A stretch of 64,000 nt of DNA from Bacteroidales bacterium (GTDB lineage Bacteria; Bacteroidota; Bacteroidia; Bacteroidales; UBA932), in assembly GCA_017452265.1 (NCBI GenBank), contig JAFTMS010000033.1, positions 18,745 to 82,744 on the forward strand. The letters are read 5' to 3'. Below are positions 19,601 to 27,819 of the stretch, in pieces (position 1 is the first letter of the stretch; the number at the start of each line of letters is the position of its first letter). The notes under the pieces were generated by a model, which was given only the letters and a program-made list of their open reading frames with translations, was not told the DNA's origin and did not search any database. Position numbers and translations under genes: made by a program.

Positions 19601-20132
19601 TACGGAAACCGTCGAAGAAATGGAGGAAAGGAATGCTTGACTTGATGGTCGAAAGATGAGCGACAGCTGCCATGTCAAGAGCCTCCTGTACAGAAGCGGA
19701 TGCGAGCATTGCGAAGCCTGTCTGGCGGCATGCCATCACGTCCTGATGGTCGCCGAATATGGAGAGGGCGTGCGATGCAAGTGCACGTGCCGACACGTGG
19801 AACACGGTCGGAAGCATCTCGCCGGCAATCTTGTACATGTTAGGGATCATAAGGAGAAGACCCTGCGATGCGGTGAATGTCGTTGTAAGGGCGCCTGCCT
19901 GGAGCGAGCCGTGTACTGCGCCGGCAGCACCGCCTTCACTCTGCATCTCGGTTACCTTCACGACCTCGCCGAAGAGGTTCTTCTTGCCCTGAGCCGCCCA
20001 CTCGTCCACGTACTCTGCCATGGTCGATGAAGGCGTGATTGGGTAAATGGCTGCGTGCTCGCTGAAGAGATACGCGATGTGCGCTGCAGCCCAGTTACCG
20101 TCACAAGTGACGAATTTCTTTTCGTTTGCCAT
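16605..20132 (-). CDS. nifJ: Pyruvate:ferredoxin (flavodoxin) oxidoreductase
   Basis: Single-chain PFOR, 1175 aa: pyruvate + CoA + oxidised ferredoxin gives acetyl-CoA + CO2 + reduced ferredoxin, the main anaerobic pyruvate route. Domain order is normal: N-terminal pyrimidine-binding domain (AAIYPITPSSTMAEYVDEWA), transketolase-C-like domain, the gamma domain, two [4Fe-4S] motifs (CIQCNNCAFVCPH; CTGCGNCADVCPS), and the C-terminal TPP domain (GGDGASYDIGYGG, then EVYSNTGGQSSKATP). Own promoter and terminator. Confidence 0.98.
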   Translation of the reverse strand: MANEKKFVTCDGNWAAAHIAYLFSEHAAIYPITPSSTMAEYVDEWAAQGKKNLFGEVVKVTEMQSEGGAAGAVHGSLQAGALTTTFTASQGLLLMIPNMYKIAGEMLPTVFHVSARALASHALSIFGDHQDVMACRQTGFAMLASASVQEALDMAAVAHLSTIKSSIPFLHFFDGFRTSHEIQKIELIDEEALKGMVSTKSLAKFRAKALSPDAPVTRGTAQNSDVYFQAREACNQYYDAVPDVVARYMGEISELTGREYRPFDYYGDPEAENIIIAMGSVTETIKETIDYLASQGKKVGVMIVRLYRPFSAKYFMKALPKSVKRIAVLDRTKEPGALAEPLYLDIKALFQGAENAPLVVGGRYGLSSKDTTPAQIVSVYENLELAEPKDGFTLGIVDDVTFKSLPQKEEFSIVKPGTTECKFYGLGSDGTVGANKNTIKIIGEHTPKYCQAYFDYDSKKSGGYTCSHLRFGDAPIKAPYLVGTPDFVACHVPSYLTKYDVLKGIKENGTLLLNSLWDEEETLKRIPDHCKAIIGKKNITLYIINATKIAAEIGLGGRTNTILQSAFFKITGIIPYEEAVAYMKKAIVKSYGKKGEHIVNMNYAAVDRGGEYTKVEIPADWKNITAKFENPNKDRLAPEFVKNIADAVNAQCGDTLPVSAFKDQADGTIPAGTTAYEKRGVAVKVPEWQAENCIQCNNCAFVCPHAAIRPFLLTEEEAANAPEGVKLQQGKAVFKEYKFGISVSVLDCTGCGNCADVCPSKEKALVMKPLGTQEEEQKNFDWLHSHIGYKDNVQPKTGNIKNAQFAQPLFEYSGACAGCGETPYIKTITQLFGDHMMIANATGCSSIYGASFPAAPYCTDANGHGPAWANSLFEDFCEFGLGMKLGSDRARMTVAKLMEQGLSCSCCTDEMKALFTKWLENKNDAKVTREVADQLIPLCEACGCDVCKGLVEYKTFIPARSQWIIGGDGASYDIGYGGLDHVLASGENVNILVLDTEVYSNTGGQSSKATPAGAIAKFAASGKRVRKKDLGMMAMSYGYVYVAQVAMGASPAQYFNAIKEAEAYDGPSLVICYAPCINHGLKAGMGLSQKEEKLAVECGYWHLYRYNPALEGTGKNPFTLDSKEPDWSKFQDFLKGEVRFASLYKMFPESADELLQKTEEFAKVRLETYKRLAAQ

Positions 20133-20205
20133 AATCGTTAATTGTTTATGTTGTATTATAATTTGTCATAATCCCGTGTACGTGCACGGTGAAAACAATA
20201 TCGTA

Positions 20206-20213
20206 CAAATTTA
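20206..20213 (-). promoter_or_regulatory. TAAATTTG -7 box of nifJ
   Basis: About 73 bases upstream of the nifJ ATG. The leader contains an imperfect 16-bp palindrome (minus strand CCGTGCACGTACACGG, about 20175-20190) that could be an operator or leader hairpin. Confidence 0.55.
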
Positions 20214-20233
20214 GGTATTTTTTGCCGATAATC

Positions 20234-20283
20234 GTTAAAAAAAAAGAAAAAGTTCCAGAACCGGTAAGGGAACGGTCTGGAAC
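20234..20283 (-). terminator. Terminator of fabD
   Basis: GTTCCAGA-type stem (20252-20283); on the minus strand TTCTGGAAC is followed by TTTTTCTTTTTTTTT. Confidence 0.88.
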
Positions 20284-20301
20284 TCAGTTTCGGATGCCTT
20301 T

Positions 20302-21186
20302 CTACAAGCTCTGATGGCCTTCGATTGCGACCGGCTCGGTGGCGATTTTTGCCACGAGTCCCTGAAGCACCTTGCCAGGGCCGAGCTCGATGAAATGGTC
20401 TGCCCCGTCGGCAATCATGTTCTTCACGCTCTGCGTCCAGCGTACCGGAGATGTAAGCTGTGCAAGGAGGTTTGCCTTGATTTCTTCGGGATCGGTCGAC
20501 GGCTGTGCAGTGACATTCTGATATACAGGGCAGATAGGCGTGCTGAATACGGCCTTCTCGGTGCCTTCCGCAAGCTCTGCGCGGGCCGGCTCCATGAGAG
20601 GGGAGTGGAATGCACCGCCGACAGGAAGCGGAAGTGCGCGTTTTGCGCCGGCTTCCTTCATCTTCACGCATGCTGCCTCGACAGCCTCCTTCTCGCCTGA
20701 AATCACGATCTGGCCGTCGCAGTTGTAGTTTGCCGCCACGACAACTCCTTCTGTCTCAGCGCAGATCTGCTCCACCTTTTCCGTCGGAAGGGCTATGACG
20801 GCTGCCATTGTGCCCGGTGTGATCTCGCAAGCCTTCTGCATTGCCTGTGCGCGGATCGACACGAGCTTGAGTCCCTCTTCGAAGTCCATGGCGCCGGCGG
20901 CGACAAGGGCTGAGAACTCGCCGAGCGAGTGGCCGGCCACCATGTCCGGAGCAAAGTCCGGAAGGCATTTTGCCAGCAGGACGGAGTGCAGGAAGATGGC
21001 CGGCTGGGTGACTTTTGTCTGCTTGAGGTCGTCAGCAGTGCCTTCGAACATTATGTCAGTGATTCTGAATCCGAGGATTTCGTTTGCCTTTTCGAGCATC
21101 GCGTGTGCTACGGTGTTGTTCTCGTAAAGGTCTTTGGCCATACCCGGGAACTGTGATCCCTGGCCGGGAAAAACGTATGATTTCAT
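20302..21186 (-). CDS. fabD: Malonyl-CoA:ACP transacylase
   Basis: 294 aa, full length. Transfers malonate from CoA to acyl carrier protein for fatty acid elongation. The start GQGSQFPGMAKDL forms the oxyanion loop; nucleophile Ser87 is in GHSLGEFSA; the catalytic His is in GGAFHSPLM. Monocistronic, with a TACCTTTG promoter box and its own terminator. Confidence 0.97.
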   Translation of the reverse strand: MKSYVFPGQGSQFPGMAKDLYENNTVAHAMLEKANEILGFRITDIMFEGTADDLKQTKVTQPAIFLHSVLLAKCLPDFAPDMVAGHSLGEFSALVAAGAMDFEEGLKLVSIRAQAMQKACEITPGTMAAVIALPTEKVEQICAETEGVVVAANYNCDGQIVISGEKEAVEAACVKMKEAGAKRALPLPVGGAFHSPLMEPARAELAEGTEKAVFSTPICPVYQNVTAQPSTDPEEIKANLLAQLTSPVRWTQSVKNMIADGADHFIELGPGKVLQGLVAKIATEPVAIEGHQSL

Positions 21187-21213
21187 AATGACTTTGTGTG
21201 TAATTTACGGATG

Positions 21214-21221
21214 CAAAGGTA
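21214..21221 (-). promoter_or_regulatory. TACCTTTG -7 box of fabD
   Basis: Minus-strand TATACCTTTGC, 27 bases before the ATG. Confidence 0.6.
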
Positions 21222-21302
21222 TAAAATATTGTTTTGCTGCGCGAAAGTTTCGCCCCATTGCGGAATAATTGACAATAATGTGGCGAAATCGTCAAAAATT
21301 GC

Positions 21303-21310
21303 TACCTTTG
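21303..21310 (+). promoter_or_regulatory. TACCTTTG -7 box of tRNA-Arg
   Basis: Ends 11 bases before the tRNA 5' end; no clear -33 TTG. Confidence 0.6.
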
Positions 21311-21321
21311 CAAAGATATCC

Positions 21322-21393
21322 GGCCCTATAGTTTAATGGATAGAATTTCAGATTCCGGTTCTGACGGTTGCGGTTCGATTCCGCATGGGGCTA
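21322..21393 (+). tRNA. tRNA-Arg (anticodon CCG)
   Basis: Cloverleaf: acceptor GGCCCTA / TGGGGCT, U8, D-arm with AATGGATA loop, anticodon stem TCAGA/TCTGA with loop TTCCGGT (CCG at 34-36, reads CGG), T-arm TGCGG-TTCGATT-CCGCA, discriminator A. CCA is not encoded. Pair 1-72 is G.U, which is uncommon. Followed by a terminator. Confidence 0.9.
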
Positions 21394-21402
21394 CAACATC
21401 AA

Positions 21403-21430
21403 TCCCCGGCCTGGCCGGGGATTTCTTTTT
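21403..21430 (+). terminator. Terminator of tRNA-Arg
   Basis: TCCCCGGCC / GGCCGGGGA stem followed by TTTCTTTTTTT. Confidence 0.92.
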
Positions 21431-22111
21431 TTACAGGTTCTGGATCAGCACTCCGACGACCCTGAATATGTTTATGATTTCTTCACGCGGAAGTTCGAAA
21501 TCCGGAAAGTGATCCTTGTTTTCAGCTATGCATCGGAGCGTTGCCCCGTTGTCTACAATCCTGCGGACCACCATGCCTTGCGACATCGTGTCGATGACGT
21601 AGATCTCACCGTTGATTATGGTTGAGTCCATCTGAATCTTGCGAAGTGCAAGAAGGTAGCCTCTGCATATCCTCGGCGCCATTGCATCGCCCGGGCAGGT
21701 CGCAAACAGGTCATGCTTCTGGAAATGCGGCACCGGCGGGAGACGGTCAACGAGTTCCGAATTGGTCACATATTCATATATGTTTATTTCAGGGGCTCTG
21801 AAAAGCCTTGCCGGGATTACGGGAATATACTCGTCATGGCTCAGTTCCGGGTGGCTTTCCGTATGGTCTTCCGGATGAGCGGAGGCTTTTGTGTCGAACA
21901 TTGGTCCTTCGCCTGTGAGCAGCCAGTTCACCCTGAAACCGAACGCCTTGTTCCATTTTGCAGCGGAATTCTTGCCGAACGGTCTTCCGTTCAGCTGGTT
22001 GCTTACAGCTGCCTGCTGGACTTCAAGAACCTTTGCGACTTCCTGCTGGGACATGCCCATTTCCGCAAAATACTCCTTTATTTTCTTGCCGATGGCTATG
22101 GTTGGTATCAT
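21431..22111 (-). CDS. XRE-family regulator with degenerate S24/LexA-like domain
   Basis: 226 aa. The N-terminal HTH (about 7-45: MSQQEVAKVLEVQQAAVSNQ) is followed by a C-terminal S24-like fold. Where LexA/CI-type proteins have a nucleophile Ser in GxSM, this one has Ala143 (PGDAMAP), and the general-base Lys position is Arg183 (VVRRI). Self-cleavage is therefore not expected; it may act as a ligand- or oligomer-controlled repressor. A 13-bp inverted repeat overlapping two promoter boxes lies just upstream and is a candidate operator. Confidence 0.85.
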   Translation of the reverse strand: MIPTIAIGKKIKEYFAEMGMSQQEVAKVLEVQQAAVSNQLNGRPFGKNSAAKWNKAFGFRVNWLLTGEGPMFDTKASAHPEDHTESHPELSHDEYIPVIPARLFRAPEINIYEYVTNSELVDRLPPVPHFQKHDLFATCPGDAMAPRICRGYLLALRKIQMDSTIINGEIYVIDTMSQGMVVRRIVDNGATLRCIAENKDHFPDFELPREEIINIFRVVGVLIQNL

Positions 22112-22157
22112 TTTATTTACAAATTTTGTATAAAAAGTGTTGTTTATTACAAAATCG

Positions 22158-22204
22158 GTGTTATATTTGCGAGGTCAATCGCTAATCCGAGGCAAATATA
22201 ACAC
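22158..22204. promoter_or_regulatory. Inverted repeat carrying two face-to-face promoter boxes
   Basis: Left arm GTGTTATATTTGC (22158-22170) and right arm GCAAATATAACAC (22192-22204) are perfect inverted copies 21 bp apart. Each contains TATATTTG: the plus-strand copy fires toward the small membrane peptide at 22264, the minus-strand copy toward the XRE/S24 regulator. The two transcripts would start nearly opposite each other. Probable autoregulatory operator. Confidence 0.6.
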
Positions 22205-22263
22205 TTTTTGGCGACGCGTAGACAAAAAAGTAACAAAAATAGTAATTTCAAGCTGTTGACGTG

Positions 22264-22434
22264 ATGGAAAAGATTCTTTCAGGATTATGTTTTATTGCAG
22301 GTGCGGTATTCTTCATCATCGCATTGCTCGGTGCGTGGCGTTATTTCTTCACAATGGCTTTCTGCTTTGCCGGAGGCATCCTCATTTCCGAAAACGAAAC
22401 GAGCAGGACTCCCATGAACAGAGACAGGAAGTAG
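22264..22434 (+). CDS. Small membrane peptide, unknown function
   Basis: 56 aa: one or two hydrophobic helices (FIAGAVFFIIALLGAWRYFF and the following FTMAFCFAGGILI) and a charged tail (NRDRK). Not a recognised family. It is divergent from the XRE/S24 regulator and shares its repeat-flanked promoter region, so it may be the controlled target. ATG 22264 follows a weak purine region, and no other ORF fits the space. Confidence 0.5.
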   Translation: MEKILSGLCFIAGAVFFIIALLGAWRYFFTMAFCFAGGILISENETSRTPMNRDRK

Positions 22435-22477
22435 GTGTCCCCACTTCCTGCCTGATATCCATGTTCCTGCCTGACAT

Positions 22478-24766
22478 CTATCTGCACCACTGATCCAGCC
22501 ATCTGAAATATTCCCTGTGCCACATCAGCGCGTTCTGCGGCTTCAGTATCCAGTGATTCTCATCAGGGAAAATAAGCAGTCTTGACGGCACTCCCATCAT
22601 CTGTGCCGCATTGTAGGCAGCCATTCCTTCATCCACAGGCACCCTGTAGTCCATTCCTCCGTGTATTACCATGAGCGGCGTATGCCATCTGGTCACGAGC
22701 TTGTGCGGCGAGAGGGCATAATGACGCACGGCCTTAGGCTCGCTGCTCCATGGTGAACCTCCCTGCCTGATTCCTCCGAACGTCACTCCGTCACCGGCCG
22801 GGCCGACAGGAGCATCAGCGGTTCCGACGCGTGGATCGATTTCAGCCTCGTGAACTCCTCCGTTGTCGAAATTCGGGAACCACATTTCCTCGGTCGTCAT
22901 ATACATATGCTCCTCATTGAATATGCCTGCATGCGCGATGAATGCGTCAAATGTGTTTTCGTGTGTTCCGCAGAGATAGTATACGGAATATCCGCCGTAG
23001 CTTGCTCCGCATGCCGCCATCTTTCCTACATACTGCTCCGCCTTCAGTTCACGCGCCGCAGCGAGGTAGTCCTGCATGTTGAGTCCCGGATAATCGCCGG
23101 ATATCTGTTCCGTCCATTCCTGTCCGAAGGCTGTCGTTCCGCGTCTGTTCGGCAGCACGACCACATATCCCTGAGCTGCCATGAGGCGGTAGTTCCATCG
23201 GTACGACCATCCCTGGCTTATCGTGCCCTGAGGGCCTCCGAGGCAGATGAGGATTGACGGATATTCCTTTGAAGGGTCGAACTTCGGCGGGTAGAGCACC
23301 CATGTGAGCATGTCTTTGCCGTCGACTGTCTTCACGTAACGTGCCTCGGTCTGATGTGGTGCAAGCTGTGAAAGTATATGGTCGTTCTCAGTGGTTACAG
23401 GAGTATATGTCACTGAGCTTCCGATGTTTACAGCTACAAGCTCCGTCGGGAAGTCCAGGCTGCACCAGGTCGTGTAGAGAGTCCTGGTGCCGTCTTCTGA
23501 TTCTGCAACATGGAAAGGCGAGCCGAAGTCGTTCCAGCGGTCTTCTTCCGTAAGGCGTATGATTTCCCATCCCTCGGCCTCGCAGACTGCTTCGAAGATG
23601 CCCTGAAGGCCTTCCGCAAGCGAATTGAAGTAAATGCTCTTCGAATCTTCTGCCCATACGGGACCTGCCGCATTGTACTTGAAGTCGTTCGTGATGTCGA
23701 GTATGTTGCTGAACGAAGGCATGCCCGAGCTCCAGTCCACGTCCGCAACGATGAGCCTCTGCTTGTCTGCCTCATATCCGTCGCGCTCCATGCTGATCCA
23801 GCATATCCTGCTGCCGTCCGGGCTCCAGACAGGATCCGTGTCGTAACCTCCGCCCATCTCGATGACCTCTGTCTGCGCCGTCTCTATATTATAGATGTAT
23901 ATCTCTGTGTCTGTGGAAAAGGCGTATCTCTTTCCCGTGAGCTTGCGGCACGAATAGGCTATGAACCTGCTGTCCGGGCTCCATGCGAGCTGTTCGATGC
24001 CGCTGAACGGCTCTGTCGGAAGCTCATAAAGCTCATCTTCTCCGGCCAGGATGTCCGTCGAGTTCGATGGCTCTATGGTCTTCGTGCCGTCGAAGCTGAA
24101 GTCTGCGATGAATGTGTGCGGAATTTCCATGACGGTGTGGTCCCAATGGCGATACATCAGGTCGTCTGTCGTATATGCCGTTGCCTTGTCGAGATCTCCG
24201 TAGCAGTCTGCAGGGGATTTTACGGCGCTCTTCACGGTGCTCACGTACATGAGCTTCTTCTGGTCCGGTGAAAGCTTGAAATCGCTGATTCCAGCCGGTA
24301 CTTCGCTGACCTTCTGCACTTTGGAGAGCTTCCACGAGCCTTTCCGGCAGCTTGTTTCAGCGGTGTACAGCTGTCCGCCCATGAGGAAGGCCAGGTGCCT
24401 GCCGTCTGCGCTCCATCTCGCATTTGAAATGCTCTTGCCGGATTCCGTAAGCTGCTGCTGGTCAGAGCCGTCGAGATTGCAGACGAACAGGTTGCGGCAT
24501 GACCGGTTGTCTTCCACGGATGTGTAGCTTACTCCATATAATATGTGTTTCCCATCCGGGGATACTTGCGGGTCCGAAAGTCTGCCGAAAGCGAGAAGTG
24601 CCTCCGGTGTCATATGCCCGTCCTCGATGCTGATGCTGCTTCTGGCGATGTATCCCTCGCCGTCAAATGGTTTTTCCTCCTTCTTCATGACCATTACGAT
24701 TCCGATTGCGATTCCAACGAGTATCAGCAGTCTGATCACCCTGGAAATTGTCGATGATTTCTTCAT
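22478..24766 (-). CDS. S9 family serine peptidase (DPP/acylaminoacyl-peptidase-like)
   Basis: 762 aa. An N-terminal membrane anchor (hydrophobic 9-26) is followed by a WD40-like beta-propeller (repeats such as SPDGKHILYG and SPDSRFIAYS) and a C-terminal alpha/beta hydrolase domain. Nucleophile Ser589 in CGASYGGYS; Asp in HGGMDYRVP; His in FPDENHWI. Cleaves short peptides, probably in the periplasm. Last gene of a tight recG-WYL-S9 operon (2-bp gaps). Confidence 0.92.
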   Translation of the reverse strand: MKKSSTISRVIRLLILVGIAIGIVMVMKKEEKPFDGEGYIARSSISIEDGHMTPEALLAFGRLSDPQVSPDGKHILYGVSYTSVEDNRSCRNLFVCNLDGSDQQQLTESGKSISNARWSADGRHLAFLMGGQLYTAETSCRKGSWKLSKVQKVSEVPAGISDFKLSPDQKKLMYVSTVKSAVKSPADCYGDLDKATAYTTDDLMYRHWDHTVMEIPHTFIADFSFDGTKTIEPSNSTDILAGEDELYELPTEPFSGIEQLAWSPDSRFIAYSCRKLTGKRYAFSTDTEIYIYNIETAQTEVIEMGGGYDTDPVWSPDGSRICWISMERDGYEADKQRLIVADVDWSSGMPSFSNILDITNDFKYNAAGPVWAEDSKSIYFNSLAEGLQGIFEAVCEAEGWEIIRLTEEDRWNDFGSPFHVAESEDGTRTLYTTWCSLDFPTELVAVNIGSSVTYTPVTTENDHILSQLAPHQTEARYVKTVDGKDMLTWVLYPPKFDPSKEYPSILICLGGPQGTISQGWSYRWNYRLMAAQGYVVVLPNRRGTTAFGQEWTEQISGDYPGLNMQDYLAAARELKAEQYVGKMAACGASYGGYSVYYLCGTHENTFDAFIAHAGIFNEEHMYMTTEEMWFPNFDNGGVHEAEIDPRVGTADAPVGPAGDGVTFGGIRQGGSPWSSEPKAVRHYALSPHKLVTRWHTPLMVIHGGMDYRVPVDEGMAAYNAAQMMGVPSRLLIFPDENHWILKPQNALMWHREYFRWLDQWCR

Positions 24767-24768
24767 AT

Positions 24769-25677
24769 TTATTCTGTCTTTATATACATCTGTGCGGCCT
24801 TTGCAAGCTCTTGCGCCACGGCTTCCCGGACCGGTTCCGGCGAGAGGACCTCAAGCCTGCTTCCGTATTTGCAGAACTCCATGATGAGGTTGTCGTTCGG
24901 GCATACGAATATGCTGAACGTCACGGAATCCCCGTCTGAGGATATCTCCGTCTGGCTGCGGTGGATGGGCAGGTCACGGAGGAAACGTGCCTCCGTCTGC
25001 GATGTCCTGAATGTGATCTTCTGCCCCGGGCCTTCGGGAAGGTATATGCCGAAACTGGTGGCGAACAGCTCGTCCACATCGAAGCCCTTCTTCATGCGGA
25101 AGGTCCTGTCCGTTATTTCAAGACTCATCACCCTGTCCAGACCGTAAACGCGCATGGCCTCTCTCTCGACGCAGTATGCGACTATGTACCAGCGCTTTGC
25201 AAATTCCTTTACGGCATACGGACGAAGGGTGTAGCGGCTTTCCTGCGAGCTTGTGTATTTCCTGTATCCGATTATGATCTCATGCCCTTCAGTCATGGCT
25301 TCCATGACGTTCGTCAGGTAGCTGTGGCCCGAAGGTATGTCCTCCACCGATACTCTTCCGGAGAGCCTTTCCTTGCCGAGCGATAGCATGTTGCTGACCG
25401 TGAACGTGTTTATGAGCCATGCCGCGTTGGCATTCTCATCCGACACATCTTCCGAATATTCGATGTAATAGCGGTTCGTGCTGCGGTCACAGCCTATCTT
25501 TATGCCGAACACCTCCTCGATGCTGATACGGTGGTTGTTGAATGTGCGGCGTGAATACGGAGTGTCGAAACGGTTCTCCCATCTGTCCATGATTTCGTCA
25601 AGGCTCAGTCCGCGCTCACCGGCACGGATAAAGGTCTGCACAAGCCATATATATTTCTTAAGCAGTTCTGTTACCAT
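24769..25677 (-). CDS. WYL-domain transcriptional regulator
   Basis: 302 aa. N-terminal winged-helix-like part (SRRTFNNHRISIEEVFG), then a WYL domain (about 135-220: KRWYIVAYCVEREAMRVYGLDR) and a WCX-like C-terminal region. WYL domains sense nucleic acid or small ligands and often regulate DNA repair or defence genes. It sits between recG and the S9 peptidase with 2-bp gaps, so co-expression with recG is clear, but its targets are not. Confidence 0.85.
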   Translation of the reverse strand: MVTELLKKYIWLVQTFIRAGERGLSLDEIMDRWENRFDTPYSRRTFNNHRISIEEVFGIKIGCDRSTNRYYIEYSEDVSDENANAAWLINTFTVSNMLSLGKERLSGRVSVEDIPSGHSYLTNVMEAMTEGHEIIIGYRKYTSSQESRYTLRPYAVKEFAKRWYIVAYCVEREAMRVYGLDRVMSLEITDRTFRMKKGFDVDELFATSFGIYLPEGPGQKITFRTSQTEARFLRDLPIHRSQTEISSDGDSVTFSIFVCPNDNLIMEFCKYGSRLEVLSPEPVREAVAQELAKAAQMYIKTE

Positions 25678-25679
25678 CT

Positions 25680-27797
25680 CTAACTTATTTTGCTGTAATC
25701 CTTTATCTGGTATTTGTCTTTACGCAGTTCCTTCCTGAGGAGCTGGTTGCGGTCCGAGTGCAGCGTCGGATCCTCCTTCAGCACGGCGTCGGCGCAGTCC
25801 CTCGCGGCATTGAGGATGAGTCCGTCCTTGGCTATGGACGCTATGTTCAGGCTTATCGGCAGACCGCTCTGCTGCGTTCCCTCGAGGTCTCCCGGCCCGC
25901 GCATCTTCATGTCTTCCTCCGCCAGTTCGAATCCGTTCTCCGTGGCGCACATCAGCTCGATGCGGTGGCGTGACTCCTTGCTCAGCTTGTGCCCCGTCAT
26001 CAGTACGCAGTATGACTTCTCGCTGCCTCGCCCCACACGTCCGCGCAGCTGGTGCAGCTGGCTCAGCCCGAATCGTTCCGCGCTTTCGATGACCATGACC
26101 GAAGCGTTGGGCACATCCACTCCCACCTCTATCACAGAAGTGGCGATGAGTATGTCCGCCCTTCCTGCCGCAAAAGCGTCCATGTTGAACTGCTTGACGT
26201 CGTTGAGCTGCTTTCCGTGCACTACGGCTGTCTTGTACGGCGGAAAAGGGAAGTTTCTTATGATTTCTTCGGCTCCAGCTTCAAGGCTTTGATAGTCAAG
26301 CTTCTCTGTTTCGTTTATAAGGGGATATACGACGAATATCTGCCTTCCGAGAGCGATCTGGTCCTTCATGAACTTATAAAGCGCCGGCCTCTTTCCGTCT
26401 GTTGCGTGAATGGTCTGCACAGGCTTTCTGCCCGGGGGCAGTTCGTCGATCACCGACACGTCCAGATCCCCGTATAGAGTCATTGCAAGGGTGCGCGGAA
26501 TAGGTGTTGCCGTCATCACGAGCACGTGCGGAGGTGCGCCGCAGGTGGATTTGCGCCACAGCTTGGAGCGTTGCTCCACGCCGAACCTGTGCTGCTCGTC
26601 TATGATGGCCAGCCCGAGATTTCTGAATATCACATTGTCCTCGATGAGGGCATGAGTGCCTACGATAATGCCTATGGAACCGTCCTCAAGGCCGGCATGG
26701 ACTTCCCGGCGCTCGGACGTCTTCGAACTTCCGGTCAGCAGGGCGGAACGCACGCCTGTCGGCGCGAGGAACTTCTGTATGTTCTTGAAATGCTGCTGCG
26801 CGAGGACTTCCGTCGGTGCCATGATGCAGGCCTGATATCCGTTTCCTATGGCGATCAGGGCGCTCAGCACGGCTACCATGGTCTTCCCGCTTCCCACATC
26901 CCCCTGAAGCAGCCTGTTCATCTGGTGGCCGCTCTTCATGTCGTTGCGGATCTCGGTTATTACCCTTTTCTGCGCCCCTGTGAGAGGGAATGGCAGCGAT
27001 TCGTAGCAGCGGTTGAACTCTTCGCCCACACGGGGCATCTGTATGCCGTGCTCTCCGCGGCTTCTGACGTATTTCTGTTTCAGAAGGGAAAGCTGCAGAT
27101 AGAAGAGCTCCTCGAACTTGAGCCTGTATTTCGCCTTCTCGAGGGCCTGCATGTCTTTCGGGAAATGTATGTTCCTCAGTGCGAAATGTATCGGCACGAG
27201 TCCGCACTGCCTCATTATGTATTCGGGAAGCGATTCCTCCACGTATCCGAGGCATCTTTCGAGCGCCGTCTCCATCATCTTCGTCATCGCCTTGCCCGTG
27301 ACCCCGGCGTTCTTGAGCTTCTCCGTGCTTGTGTATACACCTGTCATGCCTCCTGTCACCGTACTGCCGCTCCCTGCCACCGACACCGCATCCACCTCAG
27401 GATGCACGAGGTTCACGCGCCCGTTGAAGGCCGTCGGCTTCCCGAAGAACACGAACTCGCTTCCGACCGTAAGCTTCTCCTGCATCCATTTGATTCCCTT
27501 GAAATACACCGTCTCCATCTCCCCGGAACCGTCTCCGATCCATACGCTCATCCTCCGCATGTCGTGCATCTCCACCCTCAGCACCTGCGCCCGTATCTGC
27601 ACATACGCCATGTCCGGCCTCGCGTCCGCTATCCTCACGAACGAGCTTCTGTCGATATAGCGGAACGGGTACAGACGGAGAAGCTCCCCGGCCGTCTCCA
27701 CGCCGAGTTCCTTCTTCAGCAGGGCCGCCCGCTTGGGGCCGACTCCCGGAAGAAACTGTATGCTCATGTCAAGTCCGTCATGTCCCATGGTCTGCAA
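25680..27797 (-). CDS. recG: ATP-dependent DNA helicase RecG
   Basis: Branch-migration helicase that regresses stalled forks. About 700 aa. N-terminal wedge/OB domain, then Walker A GDVGSGKT, DEQH box (IIDEQHRFGVEQRSKL), and motif VI QLRGRVGRG. The ORF starts at 27797 (MQTMGHDG...); the Met at 27767 (MSIQFLPGVGPKRA) is an equally good start and matches usual family N-termini. First gene of recG-WYL-S9. Confidence 0.96.
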   Translation of the reverse strand: MQTMGHDGLDMSIQFLPGVGPKRAALLKKELGVETAGELLRLYPFRYIDRSSFVRIADARPDMAYVQIRAQVLRVEMHDMRRMSVWIGDGSGEMETVYFKGIKWMQEKLTVGSEFVFFGKPTAFNGRVNLVHPEVDAVSVAGSGSTVTGGMTGVYTSTEKLKNAGVTGKAMTKMMETALERCLGYVEESLPEYIMRQCGLVPIHFALRNIHFPKDMQALEKAKYRLKFEELFYLQLSLLKQKYVRSRGEHGIQMPRVGEEFNRCYESLPFPLTGAQKRVITEIRNDMKSGHQMNRLLQGDVGSGKTMVAVLSALIAIGNGYQACIMAPTEVLAQQHFKNIQKFLAPTGVRSALLTGSSKTSERREVHAGLEDGSIGIIVGTHALIEDNVIFRNLGLAIIDEQHRFGVEQRSKLWRKSTCGAPPHVLVMTATPIPRTLAMTLYGDLDVSVIDELPPGRKPVQTIHATDGKRPALYKFMKDQIALGRQIFVVYPLINETEKLDYQSLEAGAEEIIRNFPFPPYKTAVVHGKQLNDVKQFNMDAFAAGRADILIATSVIEVGVDVPNASVMVIESAERFGLSQLHQLRGRVGRGSEKSYCVLMTGHKLSKESRHRIELMCATENGFELAEEDMKMRGPGDLEGTQQSGLPISLNIASIAKDGLILNAARDCADAVLKEDPTLHSDRNQLLRKELRKDKYQIKDYSKIS

Positions 27798-27819
27798 ATC
27801 AAATCAAGCACGTAAAGAT

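Noticed and set aside
20237-20251. A-rich run after fabD as a slippage tract
   Set aside because: It is intergenic and forms the T-tail of the fabD terminator on the minus strand.
26526-27815. 429-residue plus-strand ORF opposite recG
   Set aside because: Antisense shadow of recG; rich in His, Arg and Leu as expected from reversed GC-rich codons.
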